A DNA stretch of 64,000 nt from Fodinibius salicampi (GCF_039545095.1 NZ_BAABRS010000002.1:1-64000), one strand, 5' to 3'. Counted from the first letter of the stretch, positions 6,893 to 15,712 are shown. The notes: generated from the letters alone by a model not told the origin. Program-made: numbers and translations.

Positions 6893-7558
6893 ATGAGATG
6901 GATACACTTACATTCATGTTTTCTACTTATTGGTAGTATACTTCTTATAACTAACTCTTATTCCTGTAAAACCAAAGGCACACTTTATTCTTTGGAATCT
7001 GATGCTGCTCTTTTTACTACACTTGTACAATATGTAGACACTGCAGGTTTACAATTTGATGATCCAAAAGACCTAGAATATCTGCGTATTGATCCTCGAA
7101 TGATAGATTCTACATATCAACAATTTACACGATTAGAAGAAGAACATTTGCAATCGAGTTCTTCCAAGCTATTAAAGAAGCGTATCAAGATAATTGAGAA
7201 ATTTGATTTGGAAGATACAGATATAATTGCTGATCTTGATTGTGTTTTTTCACAAGGACTTCCAGATCCATCAAACCTAAAAGACCCTGAAAAATTACGA
7301 TCCGATGTTCCACCGCATTGTAAGAAAAAGGGTTTTTTCCTATCTATTATTTTTGGTCAGCCCAAAAGTACTTCTATAGATAATTGTGCAGAGTCTGATT
7401 TTGAACAAAATGAAAGTCCTAACTTTCAATGTTTTGCAGTAAGAGCAGATGAATATACATCGTATTCAGAATTATCATTTCGATTATATATAAAAAAGGA
7501 TCCAGTCGAAGGCTGGGTTGTGGTAGGAAAAGAACTTCTAGGAGGTTCTTATTCATAA
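6893..7558 (+). CDS. Lipoprotein of unknown family at the end of the array
   Basis: A 221-residue lipoprotein. ATG 6893 is chosen because it gives a clean signal with lipobox SYSC; the longer frame from 6845 overlaps the end of copy 7. It has several Cys residues in the mature part (around DLDCVF, PPHCKKK, DNCAES, FQCFAV), suggesting disulphides, and a closing EGWVVVGKELL strand like the GKW strand of the array proteins. It lacks WGW and PPPG. It starts 8 nt after the restored stop of copy 7. A relic of this gene start is visible after copy 3 at about 3216-3232. Function unknown. Confidence 0.65.
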   Translation: MRWIHLHSCFLLIGSILLITNSYSCKTKGTLYSLESDAALFTTLVQYVDTAGLQFDDPKDLEYLRIDPRMIDSTYQQFTRLEEEHLQSSSSKLLKKRIKIIEKFDLEDTDIIADLDCVFSQGLPDPSNLKDPEKLRSDVPPHCKKKGFFLSIIFGQPKSTSIDNCAESDFEQNESPNFQCFAVRADEYTSYSELSFRLYIKKDPVEGWVVVGKELLGGSYS

Positions 7559-7612
7559 AATACTGTAAGAAAAAATAACTTCTTAGATCGGTGATGGTAC
7601 TGGGCTATTGGC

Positions 7613-9052
7613 TCATTCCGTAATTTCTTTGGTGAACTCCGTTTCTTCGAGCAGTCCGCCATCGGGATTTCTGCCAACCAGCCAAAATAGGATACTGATC
7701 CCAAGGCCCGGATAGAAAGGCTCCATTCCCAGGAATTTATATTCATAGCTCCCTTCCGCGGTGATGGTCCCAATGACAAGCCACAGTAGGGAAACACCTA
7801 TACTAGTAACCATGGTGGGCAAGACCCAACCTTTTTTCAGTGTGAAGAAGCGCAGGTAAACGCCCAAAACAGGAATCAGGAGACCGGGAAGCATCACCGA
7901 GCCGATAATATACCAGAGATCGATTACACTGGGATAGACGATAATCAGCAAAATTCCCAGGATGGCCGCAATGATGATGCTGATCTGTGTTAACGTATTA
8001 TTCTTTACCTTGGGGAAGAATTTTACCAGGAAATCACGCCCGAGTGTTTGTCCCGATAAGAAGAGGTAGCTGTCCAGTGTGGACATGATGGTCGCCAGTA
8101 GAGCCACAAAAAACAGGCCCTTGAAGCCAATAGGCAGTATTTCGTTGGCTAAATAGGGATATACCATGACGGGTTCGGCTAGATCAGGACCGAGGATGGC
8201 CCACCCGTAAATACCGCTGAACATGGTTAGGAAATCAAAGACGGACCAAAGCAGGATGGAGATAAAGATCCCTTTTTTAGCGGTCTTTGGATTTTTGGCT
8301 GCTGCGGCGCGCTGATGAAAACTCGGATCAACGAAGGTCCACAGGGCAATAAAAAACCAGACCAGGATGTATTGCAGATCATGTCCGCCGGTAATATCGC
8401 GATAGTTGTCTGGCATCTGGCTCCAGAGCTGTCCCATTCCCCCGAAATCCATCCCGGCAAAGATAAGCAGGGAGATAAAACCCCCGAACATGAGCGCAAT
8501 CTGAAGCATATCGGTATGCACTACGGCACTGAATCCGCCAAAAGTAACATAGGCTACCGAAAAGAGGGCTACTGCGCTCGCATACCATAGGAAGTCGCCC
8601 GATCCGCCGGTAAGATATTGGAAAATAAGTCCCAGCATCAGAATATAGGGGGCGGGACTAACCAGGATAAAGATGGGGAGGGCCGAAAAGCGTCCGGCTT
8701 TTTCGCCATAGAAGTTGCCCACTGCTTCCGGCAGGGAGAGGGCTTTGTTCATCCGGATTTTGCCGGCCAGTAGCCACGCAAAGAGGGCGGAAAACACATA
8801 GAAGGGAAATCCGAACAGCAGCCATTGCGAGATACCAAACTGGTAGCTGTATTCTCCGACTCCGAGTATTCCGCCGTACCACGTAGATACGAGCGTAGCA
8901 ACGAAGGCCGGTAGACTCATTTTTCGTCCGGAAAGCAGGTACGATTCCTCATCGTCAGGATCCCAGTCGCGCTGCCAGGTCAAATAGACCAGCAACCCAA
9001 AATAGATCAGAATCATTGCCCAGTCAATGAGTGTAAATTCAAGTTCAGTCAA
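7613..9052 (-). CDS. Sodium:solute symporter (SSS family)
   Basis: 479 residues, about 13 hydrophobic segments from residue 10 to 465, the usual SSS length. The N-terminal segment with SYLLSGRKMSLPAF and the GGFSAVVHTD stretch near residue 175 are typical of Na+/substrate symporters. The substrate cannot be read from sequence. It lies 75 nt downstream of the thiamine pyrophosphokinase gene on the same strand, so a thiamine-related substrate is a reasonable guess but unproven. It converges with the end of the lipoprotein array. Confidence 0.85.
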   Translation of the reverse strand: MTELEFTLIDWAMILIYFGLLVYLTWQRDWDPDDEESYLLSGRKMSLPAFVATLVSTWYGGILGVGEYSYQFGISQWLLFGFPFYVFSALFAWLLAGKIRMNKALSLPEAVGNFYGEKAGRFSALPIFILVSPAPYILMLGLIFQYLTGGSGDFLWYASAVALFSVAYVTFGGFSAVVHTDMLQIALMFGGFISLLIFAGMDFGGMGQLWSQMPDNYRDITGGHDLQYILVWFFIALWTFVDPSFHQRAAAAKNPKTAKKGIFISILLWSVFDFLTMFSGIYGWAILGPDLAEPVMVYPYLANEILPIGFKGLFFVALLATIMSTLDSYLFLSGQTLGRDFLVKFFPKVKNNTLTQISIIIAAILGILLIIVYPSVIDLWYIIGSVMLPGLLIPVLGVYLRFFTLKKGWVLPTMVTSIGVSLLWLVIGTITAEGSYEYKFLGMEPFYPGLGISILFWLVGRNPDGGLLEETEFTKEITE

Positions 9053-9127
9053 GGGACGGCTACGATTGAATTAAAATGGGTTAAAGATATTCCGAAAGTG
9101 GCTACTTTCAAAAGAAGTTAAGAGCCT

Positions 9128-9745
9128 CTAAAAAGCTTCGAAGAAGAGTAGGTCTCCTTTTTTATGAGTGATCGTAATGGGGGTACCGACAACTGTATTG
9201 GAAGAGCCATCCCTCACTCCATTTTCCAGGGTTTCGTCTTTGAGGGAGTATTTGAGCCCTTCGGTGGTGATATTGGTAACTTTGCCGGAGAGCGGAAAAA
9301 GGGAAACCAATGTTCCTATGGGAAGTTCTTTGGAAAAAGAGTGGGGGAGAATCTGGCTCTTTCCAAAATTGTCAATGAGGAAGAGATCTTCGAACTGACG
9401 GTTGAACTGTTTGAGGACGGATAAATTTTTGAGCGTATGGTCGAGGCGAAGTCCGGTTGCTCCCAAAATATAGATATGTGATCCTCCCTTTTGTTGGGCC
9501 AGGGATAGTGCTTTTTCAAGATCATTTGATTCCTGGCCGGGTCTATGAATAATTCTGAAGTTATCGGTGTCTCGATCCTCAAAACTATCCAAATCTCCAA
9601 TCACTACATCGGGGGTATCACTGAATTGACGAGCTATATTGCCTCCGCCATCCGCCGCAATAAAGTAGTCTGTCTTCGCTCGATATTTGTAAAACAATTT
9701 TTCAGACGGGGGCTCGCCATTGCATAAAATGAGCATTTTATCCAT
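9128..9745 (-). CDS. thiN: Thiamine pyrophosphokinase
   Basis: 205 residues. It transfers pyrophosphate from ATP to thiamine to give thiamine diphosphate in the cytosol. Family motifs are all there: AADGGG near 31-36, GDLDS near 50, QESNDLEKAL near 71-80, and LGATGLRLDH near 94-103, followed by the beta-sandwich thiamine-binding domain. It is first in a two-gene unit with the SSS symporter. No TPP riboswitch is visible in the 149 nt upstream. Confidence 0.88.
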   Translation of the reverse strand: MDKMLILCNGEPPSEKLFYKYRAKTDYFIAADGGGNIARQFSDTPDVVIGDLDSFEDRDTDNFRIIHRPGQESNDLEKALSLAQQKGGSHIYILGATGLRLDHTLKNLSVLKQFNRQFEDLFLIDNFGKSQILPHSFSKELPIGTLVSLFPLSGKVTNITTEGLKYSLKDETLENGVRDGSSNTVVGTPITITHKKGDLLFFEAF

Positions 9746-9894
9746 AAAAAGAGGCCTTAATAGTTTTTAACCGGATATGGAACGAGTATGATACGGTAAA
9801 ATTGGGATAGATTATACCCCTGAAAAAAATATTGCTTTCTTCATAGCTATGTACCATTTTAATAAGCTTATTTTTTGCGGTCTAATCCGTTATT

Positions 9895-10878
9895 ATGTTT
9901 GAAGAACTCATTCAAAAATTAAAGGAATATCGTACCGTAGGCGTTTATTCTCATATTCGGCCAGACGGTGATTGTATAGGTGCGCAGATAGCCGCCTGCC
10001 TCTGGTTGGAGAAAAATGGTATCGAGACGTATGCCTTTAATGATGATGAAGTACCTTTAAATCTTCATTGGCTTGCTGAATACTATCCCATACAGAAGCC
10101 GGATGAGTCTCTTTTGAAAAAATGTGATGCATTTCTTGTCCTTGACGGAAATTCTCCGAAGCGTTTTGGTAGCTTTTCAGATTATATTCAGGATGATCCC
10201 AAACCAACCTATATGGTTGATCATCATCCCGATCCTTATGATGGCTTTGATTTCAGTATATCGGTAGAGGAGGCTTCATCAACGTGTGAGCTCATATTTC
10301 ATCTTTTCCTTCAAAATGATGTCTCGCAGGTTGACGAAAAAGTAGCAAAAGCGCTCTATACGGGTATTTTAACGGATACCGGCTCCCTGCAATATGACAG
10401 CGTTACGCCAGAGACGATGAATATTGCTTCTGAGTTGTTACGCCTCGGCCAGTTCCGTCCCAATGAAGTGGCCGAGAAGGTGTTTTCCAATAAAAGTTTA
10501 AATCAACTGCACCTGCTCAGTAAGGCGATGGGCACGATTGAATTATTCGAAGACAATCAAATCGCTATAATGTACGTTACCAAAGAAATGCTTGAAGAAA
10601 CCAATACCACCAATGATGATACTGAAGGCTTTGTAGCCTATCCGCTGAGCGTGCGGGGTATTAAAGCCGCCGTACTGTTTAAAGCGCTCGGCGATGGCGT
10701 TAAGATGAGCCTGCGGTCTAAAAGTGATGAAGTAGATGTCAATAAATGGGCTCGTGAGATTGGCGGTGGAGGCCATAAAAAGGCTTCTGGAGCCTGGCAT
10801 CCGGGCCCCCTTGAGGAAACCATCCGGGAAATTGTGGAAATTGGGTCCAAGCAGTTAGTAAGCGTAGATAAGTCGTAA
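9895..10878 (+). CDS. nrnA: DHH-family phosphoesterase, NrnA-like oligoribonuclease/pAp phosphatase
   Basis: 327 residues, typical length. The DHH domain carries HIRPDGDCIG (20-29), a D in VLDGNSPKR near 83, DHHPDP (near 113-118) and a later TGILTDTGSL; the DHHA1 domain ends in GGGHKKASGA near 295. NrnA enzymes degrade short RNA oligonucleotides and 3'-phosphoadenosine 5'-phosphate with Mn2+. pAp is a by-product of PAPS-dependent sulfate assimilation, although the nearby CysH looks APS-type. The next gene starts 22 nt downstream, so they may be co-transcribed. Confidence 0.88.
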   Translation: MFEELIQKLKEYRTVGVYSHIRPDGDCIGAQIAACLWLEKNGIETYAFNDDEVPLNLHWLAEYYPIQKPDESLLKKCDAFLVLDGNSPKRFGSFSDYIQDDPKPTYMVDHHPDPYDGFDFSISVEEASSTCELIFHLFLQNDVSQVDEKVAKALYTGILTDTGSLQYDSVTPETMNIASELLRLGQFRPNEVAEKVFSNKSLNQLHLLSKAMGTIELFEDNQIAIMYVTKEMLEETNTTNDDTEGFVAYPLSVRGIKAAVLFKALGDGVKMSLRSKSDEVDVNKWAREIGGGGHKKASGAWHPGPLEETIREIVEIGSKQLVSVDKS

Positions 10879-10900
10879 CATAAATTTTCCGAATATCGAG

Positions 10901-12136
10901 ATGAAATATTCTCTTTTTGGCATGAATGCCACATTCCTGTTTCTCCTTTTTATTACTAGTTGCGCTGATGTACCTCAGCAGGAAAATACCAATAAGGTCC
11001 AGCGGGTGATGCAGGCCTCGGGCTCTTCTCTCTCTCAGTCTACTTCTCCTTCGGCAAATGGGGAAGGGACCCGCTCGCAAACAGTAGAAAGCAACAGTCA
11101 GCCAGTCACTCAAAATATTTCCCAAAGTCGAAGAACCGCCATCACCAATGCGGTGGAAAAGGTAAGCCCGGCGGTAGTCAGCATTACGGTAACGGAAGTT
11201 GTGACGCGCAGAGGCCAGGCGTTCAGCGAATTTTATAACCGATTCTTTTCTGTTCCCATGGAGCAAGAGGTTAGCAGTATGGGCTCGGGATTTATCATAA
11301 GTAAAGATGGTCTGGTGGTGACAAATCAGCATGTAGCGGGAGAAAATGCCAAAAAAGTAATGATTTCTCTGCCGGAGGGATCGCAGTATGAAGCTGAAGT
11401 TCTCGGCTCGGATGAACTCGCCGATCTTACCCTGCTTAAAATGGATGCCGACCGCGAATTTCCTGCTGTAGAGTTTGGTAATTCGGACAGTGTAATTGTT
11501 GGAGAGTGGTCATTGGCAGTCGGTAATCCATTTGGATTGTTTAAATCCGCACGACCTTCTGTAACGGTGGGGGTGGTGAGTGCTAAAAACAGGGATTTTC
11601 GCCCCAATCCTAATGAGCCGCGGGTATATATGGATATGATACAGACCGATGCCGCTATTAATCGCGGAAACTCAGGGGGACCGCTGGTTGATAGCGAAGG
11701 CAAAGTGATTGGGGTGAATACCTTTATTTTCACCGGAGGAACCAGTTCTGGTTTTGTAGGATTGGGATTTGCTATTCCCAGTAACCGGGTACAGAAGATT
11801 ATACGTCAACTCGAACTTTCAGGGGAGGTACAGCTTCCCTTTGATCCGGGTTTTAGCACCGCTGAGATGACCTATCAATTAGCTGCTCGCTATAATCTTC
11901 CGGCGGTGACGGGACTGCTGGTACAAAGTGTCAATCGTGATGGACCGGCTTTTGAAGCAGGAATTGTGCCGGGAGATATTATCTTGAGAATTGGTGATGA
12001 GCGGATACAAAGCCAAATGCATGCCCAGGCGCTTATGAGAGAGTTTTCGGAAGGAGATTCCATGCAAGTAGAGTTATGGCGGCGTGGAGACCGGTATGAA
12101 ACGGAGATATACCTGCGACAAAAAGTGAAAGAGTAA
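10901..12136 (+). CDS. HtrA/Deg-like trypsin-fold serine protease with one PDZ domain (lipoprotein)
   Basis: 411 residues. The N-terminus is a lipoprotein signal with lipobox FITSC (Cys21), so this protease is anchored to a membrane on the periplasmic side. A low-complexity Ser/Gln linker (40-75) precedes the protease domain with the triad H144 (TNQHVA), D175 (ELADLTLL) and S258 (GNSGGPL). A single PDZ domain covers about 310-405. Deg proteases remove misfolded envelope proteins; one PDZ domain puts it closer to DegS/Bacillus-type HtrA than to DegP. Confidence 0.9.
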   Translation: MKYSLFGMNATFLFLLFITSCADVPQQENTNKVQRVMQASGSSLSQSTSPSANGEGTRSQTVESNSQPVTQNISQSRRTAITNAVEKVSPAVVSITVTEVVTRRGQAFSEFYNRFFSVPMEQEVSSMGSGFIISKDGLVVTNQHVAGENAKKVMISLPEGSQYEAEVLGSDELADLTLLKMDADREFPAVEFGNSDSVIVGEWSLAVGNPFGLFKSARPSVTVGVVSAKNRDFRPNPNEPRVYMDMIQTDAAINRGNSGGPLVDSEGKVIGVNTFIFTGGTSSGFVGLGFAIPSNRVQKIIRQLELSGEVQLPFDPGFSTAEMTYQLAARYNLPAVTGLLVQSVNRDGPAFEAGIVPGDIILRIGDERIQSQMHAQALMREFSEGDSMQVELWRRGDRYETEIYLRQKVKE

Positions 12137-12160
12137 TTTTAATCCGGATTAATCCTCTTT
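12128..12160. terminator. Palindromic bidirectional terminator candidate
   Basis: A perfect 14-nt palindrome TTAATCCGGATTAA (12139-12152) is flanked by AAAGAG and CTCTTT, making a hairpin that spans the stop codons of two converging genes. The T/A-rich edges would serve as short U tracts in both directions. Visual fold only. Confidence 0.4.
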
Positions 12161-12910
12161 TCGATCCAGGAATTTTTGTACCCGTTTATGATGGAGGTCA
12201 CTTTCCCAGAATTTAGCAAAGGAATCAAGTTCGGACTCAATAGCCTTCCACCGGGCATGGGCCAATTGCAGAGCCTGTTCTTTTAAGTTTTTGATAAAAG
12301 CCCTATCGTTACGAGTGAGCTGTTCTGCCCATTCCCAGCTTTCCCCGGAGAGTTTTTTAGGATCGGTCAACCGGTCTACTAGGTTATATCGGAGTGCTTC
12401 TTTGGCATTAACTACTTTTGCTGCTCCCAGCCAGCGCAGGGCTGTAGAGCGACCGACGCGTTCCACAAGGCGGGTAAGTCCGCCCCAGCCCGGAGGGAGA
12501 TAGAACTTGCTTTGGGTAAAGCCAAAGACCGCATCGAAGGAAGCAATCCGAAAGTCAAAGGCAAGCATTATTTCACATCCGCCCCCGTAAGCAGCCCCGT
12601 TTATAGAGGCAATGGTCCAGCAAGGTAGCTTTTCTATGCGTGTGAGCAGGCTGACCATGCGCTGGGCCATAGGCTTTGCATCCTCAGCTTTTTTAAGGGT
12701 ATGAAACTCACGCAGGTCACCTCCGGAAATAAATGACTGGCTGCCTGCTCCCTTCAGAATCAGACATCGTGTCTCTTCATCCTTCTCGATACGCCCGATG
12801 AGATCTTCCAGTGCTTCTATCACTTCGAAGTTTACAGCGTTGTGCTTTTCGGGCCGGTTGACAACGGCCTGACAGATATTATTTTTAAATTCGACTTTTA
12901 GGTTAGGCAA
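12149..12910 (-). CDS. Enoyl-CoA hydratase/isomerase (crotonase) family protein, possibly an acyl-CoA decarboxylase
   Basis: 253 residues. Crotonase hallmarks: the oxyanion-hole segment SGGDLRE (62-68) and GAAYGGGCE with E113, matching the first catalytic Glu of hydratases. The second hydratase Glu is replaced by Gln133 in TQSKFYLPPGWGG. The PGWGGLTRLVE stretch resembles ethylmalonyl/methylmalonyl-CoA decarboxylase-type crotonases more than true hydratases. So it is a CoA-thioester enzyme with uncertain reaction. It converges with the HtrA-like gene and stands alone on this strand. Confidence 0.8.
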   Translation of the reverse strand: MPNLKVEFKNNICQAVVNRPEKHNAVNFEVIEALEDLIGRIEKDEETRCLILKGAGSQSFISGGDLREFHTLKKAEDAKPMAQRMVSLLTRIEKLPCWTIASINGAAYGGGCEIMLAFDFRIASFDAVFGFTQSKFYLPPGWGGLTRLVERVGRSTALRWLGAAKVVNAKEALRYNLVDRLTDPKKLSGESWEWAEQLTRNDRAFIKNLKEQALQLAHARWKAIESELDSFAKFWESDLHHKRVQKFLDRKED

Positions 12911-12971
12911 TGTTAGATTAAGGCCGTATTAATTAAGGTGATATGTATGATCAATAGTAAATGGAAACTAT

Positions 12972-13631
12972 ATGTATCTTGTCAATAAAGAAAAAATAAA
13001 TCGATCGCTCTCTACAAAGATAGTAGATGCACGCGTAGCCCAGGTTTTTAATTCGTTTGAAAAGGTACTTGTCACATCCTCTTTTGGAACTACATCTGCT
13101 GTATTACTGCATTTGGTAAGTCGGATTAACCCTGGCTACCCTATTTATTTTATTGATACTGGGTACCACTTTGATGAAACACTTACCTATAAAAAACGAC
13201 TGACACGCCTGCTGGATCTTAATGTAATAGATGTTCATCCTGACGAGGAGAGGCATGGGATGACTAAGGAAAAACAGTTATGGAGTCAGGACGCTGATAG
13301 ATGTTGTGAGATAAATAAGGTTGAGCCTATCGAAAAGATGAAAGGTAAACACGATGTGTGGATGTCGGGACTGATTGGTTTCCAAAATGATCATCGCAAC
13401 ACCTTGCAGATTGTCGATGAAAAAGACGAGATGCTTAAATTTTATCCTCTAATAGATTGGAATAGTTCGCTGGTTGAGGAATATATTGTTGGTCATGGAT
13501 TGCCCCAACATCCACTAAAAGAGCAGGGATACCACTCTGTAGGCTGTACGCATTGTACGGTACCCGGGGTGGGACGCAATGGGCGATGGAATGAGCAGTC
13601 GAAGACGGAATGCGGATTACACAATAATTGA
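12972..13631 (+). CDS. cysH: APS/PAPS reductase, iron-sulfur type
   Basis: 219 residues. It reduces adenylyl sulfate (or PAPS) to sulfite in sulfate assimilation, using thioredoxin. The PP-loop variant SSFGTTSA (36-43) binds the nucleotide. Cys111-Cys112 plus C192-x-x-C195 are the four ligands of the [4Fe-4S] cluster that marks bacterial APS reductases, and KTECGLH (C214) near the end holds the catalytic Cys. No other sulfate-assimilation genes are in the window. Confidence 0.9.
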   Translation: MYLVNKEKINRSLSTKIVDARVAQVFNSFEKVLVTSSFGTTSAVLLHLVSRINPGYPIYFIDTGYHFDETLTYKKRLTRLLDLNVIDVHPDEERHGMTKEKQLWSQDADRCCEINKVEPIEKMKGKHDVWMSGLIGFQNDHRNTLQIVDEKDEMLKFYPLIDWNSSLVEEYIVGHGLPQHPLKEQGYHSVGCTHCTVPGVGRNGRWNEQSKTECGLHNN

Positions 13632-13673
13632 GAAATACAGGAGTAATTTTGATGGTTTTGCTCTCCTTTACTC

Positions 13674-14033
13674 TCAAATATCATCGATTTCGTAATTTAT
13701 TTCTTGATTTCTTGAATTTTTAAGTAGCCAATGCTGGTATTCTTCATTCCCTTCCTGTTCGGTAAGCTGTAGTGAAATGATGCATGGACAGTCGTAGTTA
13801 TGTAGTTCTTTTACCCGGCTGGTAAGGTCTTTTACGTTATGATAAGGTGTTTTGGCGATCAAAATTGTTTCCTGATCCTCGACTATTTCTCCCTCCCAGC
13901 GATAAATGGATTCCATGCCGTCTACAATATTTACGCAAGCCGCCAGTTTTTCTTCAACCAGAGTGCGACCTATGGATTTAGCTTCTTCCTTGTTTGGAGC
14001 TGTTATGTAAACGAGACGCAGATTGAAAAACAT
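13674..14033 (-). CDS. cutA: Divalent-cation tolerance protein CutA
   Basis: 119 residues, the usual size of this trimeric ferredoxin-like-fold protein. Conserved stretches: VYITAPNKEEA, LAACVNI, YRWEGEI and an H-NYDCPCI-type strand. CutA1 proteins bind Cu2+ and other divalent cations; their physiological role is still unclear. It converges on cysH and diverges from the tRNA-Leu/trigger-factor region. Confidence 0.9.
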   Translation of the reverse strand: MFFNLRLVYITAPNKEEAKSIGRTLVEEKLAACVNIVDGMESIYRWEGEIVEDQETILIAKTPYHNVKDLTSRVKELHNYDCPCIISLQLTEQEGNEEYQHWLLKNSRNQEINYEIDDI

Positions 14034-14172
14034 GGCAGTTTGAGTTTATTAAGAATTTGGCGGAACCTATAAGCTACAAAAAACATTAAATGGCTCATAG
14101 CGATTTGCGGCGGCCGGTTAAATTATTTCTGTTGAAAAATGGGCAAAAAAACCGTAGTTTTCGTGGCTCTGA

Positions 14173-14203
14173 AACCCCCGTGAATCATGGATGATCGGGG
14201 GTT
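14173..14203. other. Strong hairpin upstream of tRNA-Leu
   Basis: AACCCCCG (14173-14180) pairs with CGGGGGTT (14196-14203), and an inner ATCAT/ATGAT stem closes on GG, with TGA bulged. There is no T tract after it on the + strand. It sits 9 nt before the tRNA. It may be a processing signal, part of a leader RNA or an attenuator. The function is unknown. Confidence 0.45.
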
Positions 14204-14212
14204 AGCGTTTCT

Positions 14213-14296
14213 GCGAGAGTGGCGGAATTGGTAGACGCGCTAGATTTAGGATCTAGTGCCTTTTTTGGCGTGGGGGTTCGAGTCCCCCCTCTCGTA
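14213..14296 (+). tRNA. tRNA-Leu (anticodon UAG)
   Basis: 84-nt class II tRNA. The acceptor stem is GCGAGAG (14213-14219) with CTCTCGT (14289-14295), with a G-U first pair; discriminator A 14296. The D-arm contains GGTAGA, the anticodon stem is CTAGA/TCTAG around loop TTTAGGA, a long variable arm (TGCC..GGCG) follows, and the T-arm has GGTTCGAGTCC with a GGGGG stem. CCA is not encoded. Confidence 0.93.
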
Positions 14297-14366
14297 CAAG
14301 TTAAATTATACCAACACAATAGTTAAGTAATATAGTATTACTATTCTAATTAAATAAGCAAATTCT

Positions 14367-15656
14367 GTGGAAATTACTGTAAACGACATCACCTCTGTTG
14401 ACAAAGAAATTGTTATTTCGGCACAACGCGAAGATCTGGAGCCGAATTTTAAAGAGGCTTATAAAAAGTATCGCGGACAAATTAATATGCCTGGCTTTCG
14501 TCCCGGTAAGGTACCGCTTAAGATTGTTCGAAAGCGTTTTGGCGATGAAATAGAACGGGAAGAAGTTAACAAATATGTTCAGGATGTATTCGAAAACGAG
14601 GTCGTTCCTGAATATGATCCCGTGGGAGAAAGCCAAATGCTCGACCTGATTTGGGAAGACGATGAGCTGGAGGCTAAATTTAAGATTGGTGCCCGTCCTG
14701 ATTTTGAGTTGGGTGATTTGGAAGAGGTCTCTGTTGATCGGTTAGTGCATGATGTGACGGATGAAGAAGTTCAGGAAGAGATTGATCGCCAGCTTGAACA
14801 GCAAGGGAATTGGGAAGTTGTAGAAGAAGAAATTACTGAAGAAAGTAAAGTAACGGTTGATGCAACCCATCTGAATGAAGAGGGTGAGCCTGTTGAGGAA
14901 GAAACGGACGAAGGACAGGTTATCGATTTACGCAAGGAGGAATTTGCGCAGTTTAAGGACGATCTGTTGGGACATGAAACCGGTGATGAGGTAGATGTTA
15001 CCCTCGGAGAAGGAGAGGAAGCAGATACCTTCCGGCTAACTATTCAAAAGGTGGAAAAATTACATAAGGCTGAGCTTACGGATGCATTTGCCAAGCAGCA
15101 GAGTAATGAAGAAGCAAAAAATGTAGATGAATATAAAAGTCTTGTGAAAAGCCGTATCCAGGACTATTACGATCAGTCTGCTGATGATCTATTTAAGAAC
15201 GATGTGGTCGATGAACTTGTTGATAAACATGATTTCGAGGTTCCGGAAGTGTTTGTGAACCAAGTGGAGAACCAATATGTAGAGCGCGTAAAGCAGCAGT
15301 CCGGCGGAGAACTTCCTCCTAGTTTCGATGAAGAGGAGTACAAAGAAGAAATACATGACAGGGCTGTGCGCGATGCAATGTGGTTTTTCCTAAATGAAAA
15401 ACTGCAAGAAAAATTTGACGATATCGAGATAAAACCCGAAGATATAGATGCTCAACTTGAGCAACAGGCGGCGCAGTACGGGGTAAGTGTTGATCAATTA
15501 AGGAACCTTTTTGCACAGAACCCACAGCAACTGGAAAGCCTGAGAAATAATATTCGCGAGAATAAGGTGTTCGACAAGTTGAAGGAAGTTGTTGAAGTCA
15601 ATGAAATCGATAAGGAAACTTATCAGCAAAAGCATGATGAAAAAGTCAAAGCTTAA
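14367..15656 (+). CDS. tig: Trigger factor (ribosome-associated chaperone and peptidyl-prolyl isomerase)
   Basis: 429 residues with a GTG start. The N-terminal ribosome-binding domain shows the signature GFRPGKVP (46-53 region). The PPIase domain is degenerate, and the C-terminal arm is highly charged and helical. It binds nascent chains at the ribosome exit. It heads the proteostasis cluster tig-clpP-clpX, an order conserved in very many bacteria; the gaps are 56 and 21 nt. Confidence 0.93.
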   Translation: MEITVNDITSVDKEIVISAQREDLEPNFKEAYKKYRGQINMPGFRPGKVPLKIVRKRFGDEIEREEVNKYVQDVFENEVVPEYDPVGESQMLDLIWEDDELEAKFKIGARPDFELGDLEEVSVDRLVHDVTDEEVQEEIDRQLEQQGNWEVVEEEITEESKVTVDATHLNEEGEPVEEETDEGQVIDLRKEEFAQFKDDLLGHETGDEVDVTLGEGEEADTFRLTIQKVEKLHKAELTDAFAKQQSNEEAKNVDEYKSLVKSRIQDYYDQSADDLFKNDVVDELVDKHDFEVPEVFVNQVENQYVERVKQQSGGELPPSFDEEEYKEEIHDRAVRDAMWFFLNEKLQEKFDDIEIKPEDIDAQLEQQAAQYGVSVDQLRNLFAQNPQQLESLRNNIRENKVFDKLKEVVEVNEIDKETYQQKHDEKVKA

Positions 15657-15712
15657 GTGAAGGCTGCGATCAATTTTTTTGAATAAAATTTAGTTTTATT
15701 TCCAAGTAGATT

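Noticed and set aside
9746-9894. TPP riboswitch upstream of thiN
   Set aside because: No CUGAGA-type core or THI-box layout on the - strand.
10739-11332. Long - strand frame opposite nrnA and the HtrA-like gene
   Set aside because: No family match, unlikely composition, and both + strand genes are clearly real.
13628-13678. Inverted repeat between cysH and cutA as a terminator
   Set aside because: Only two short 5-bp arms with a long loop; too weak to list as a feature.
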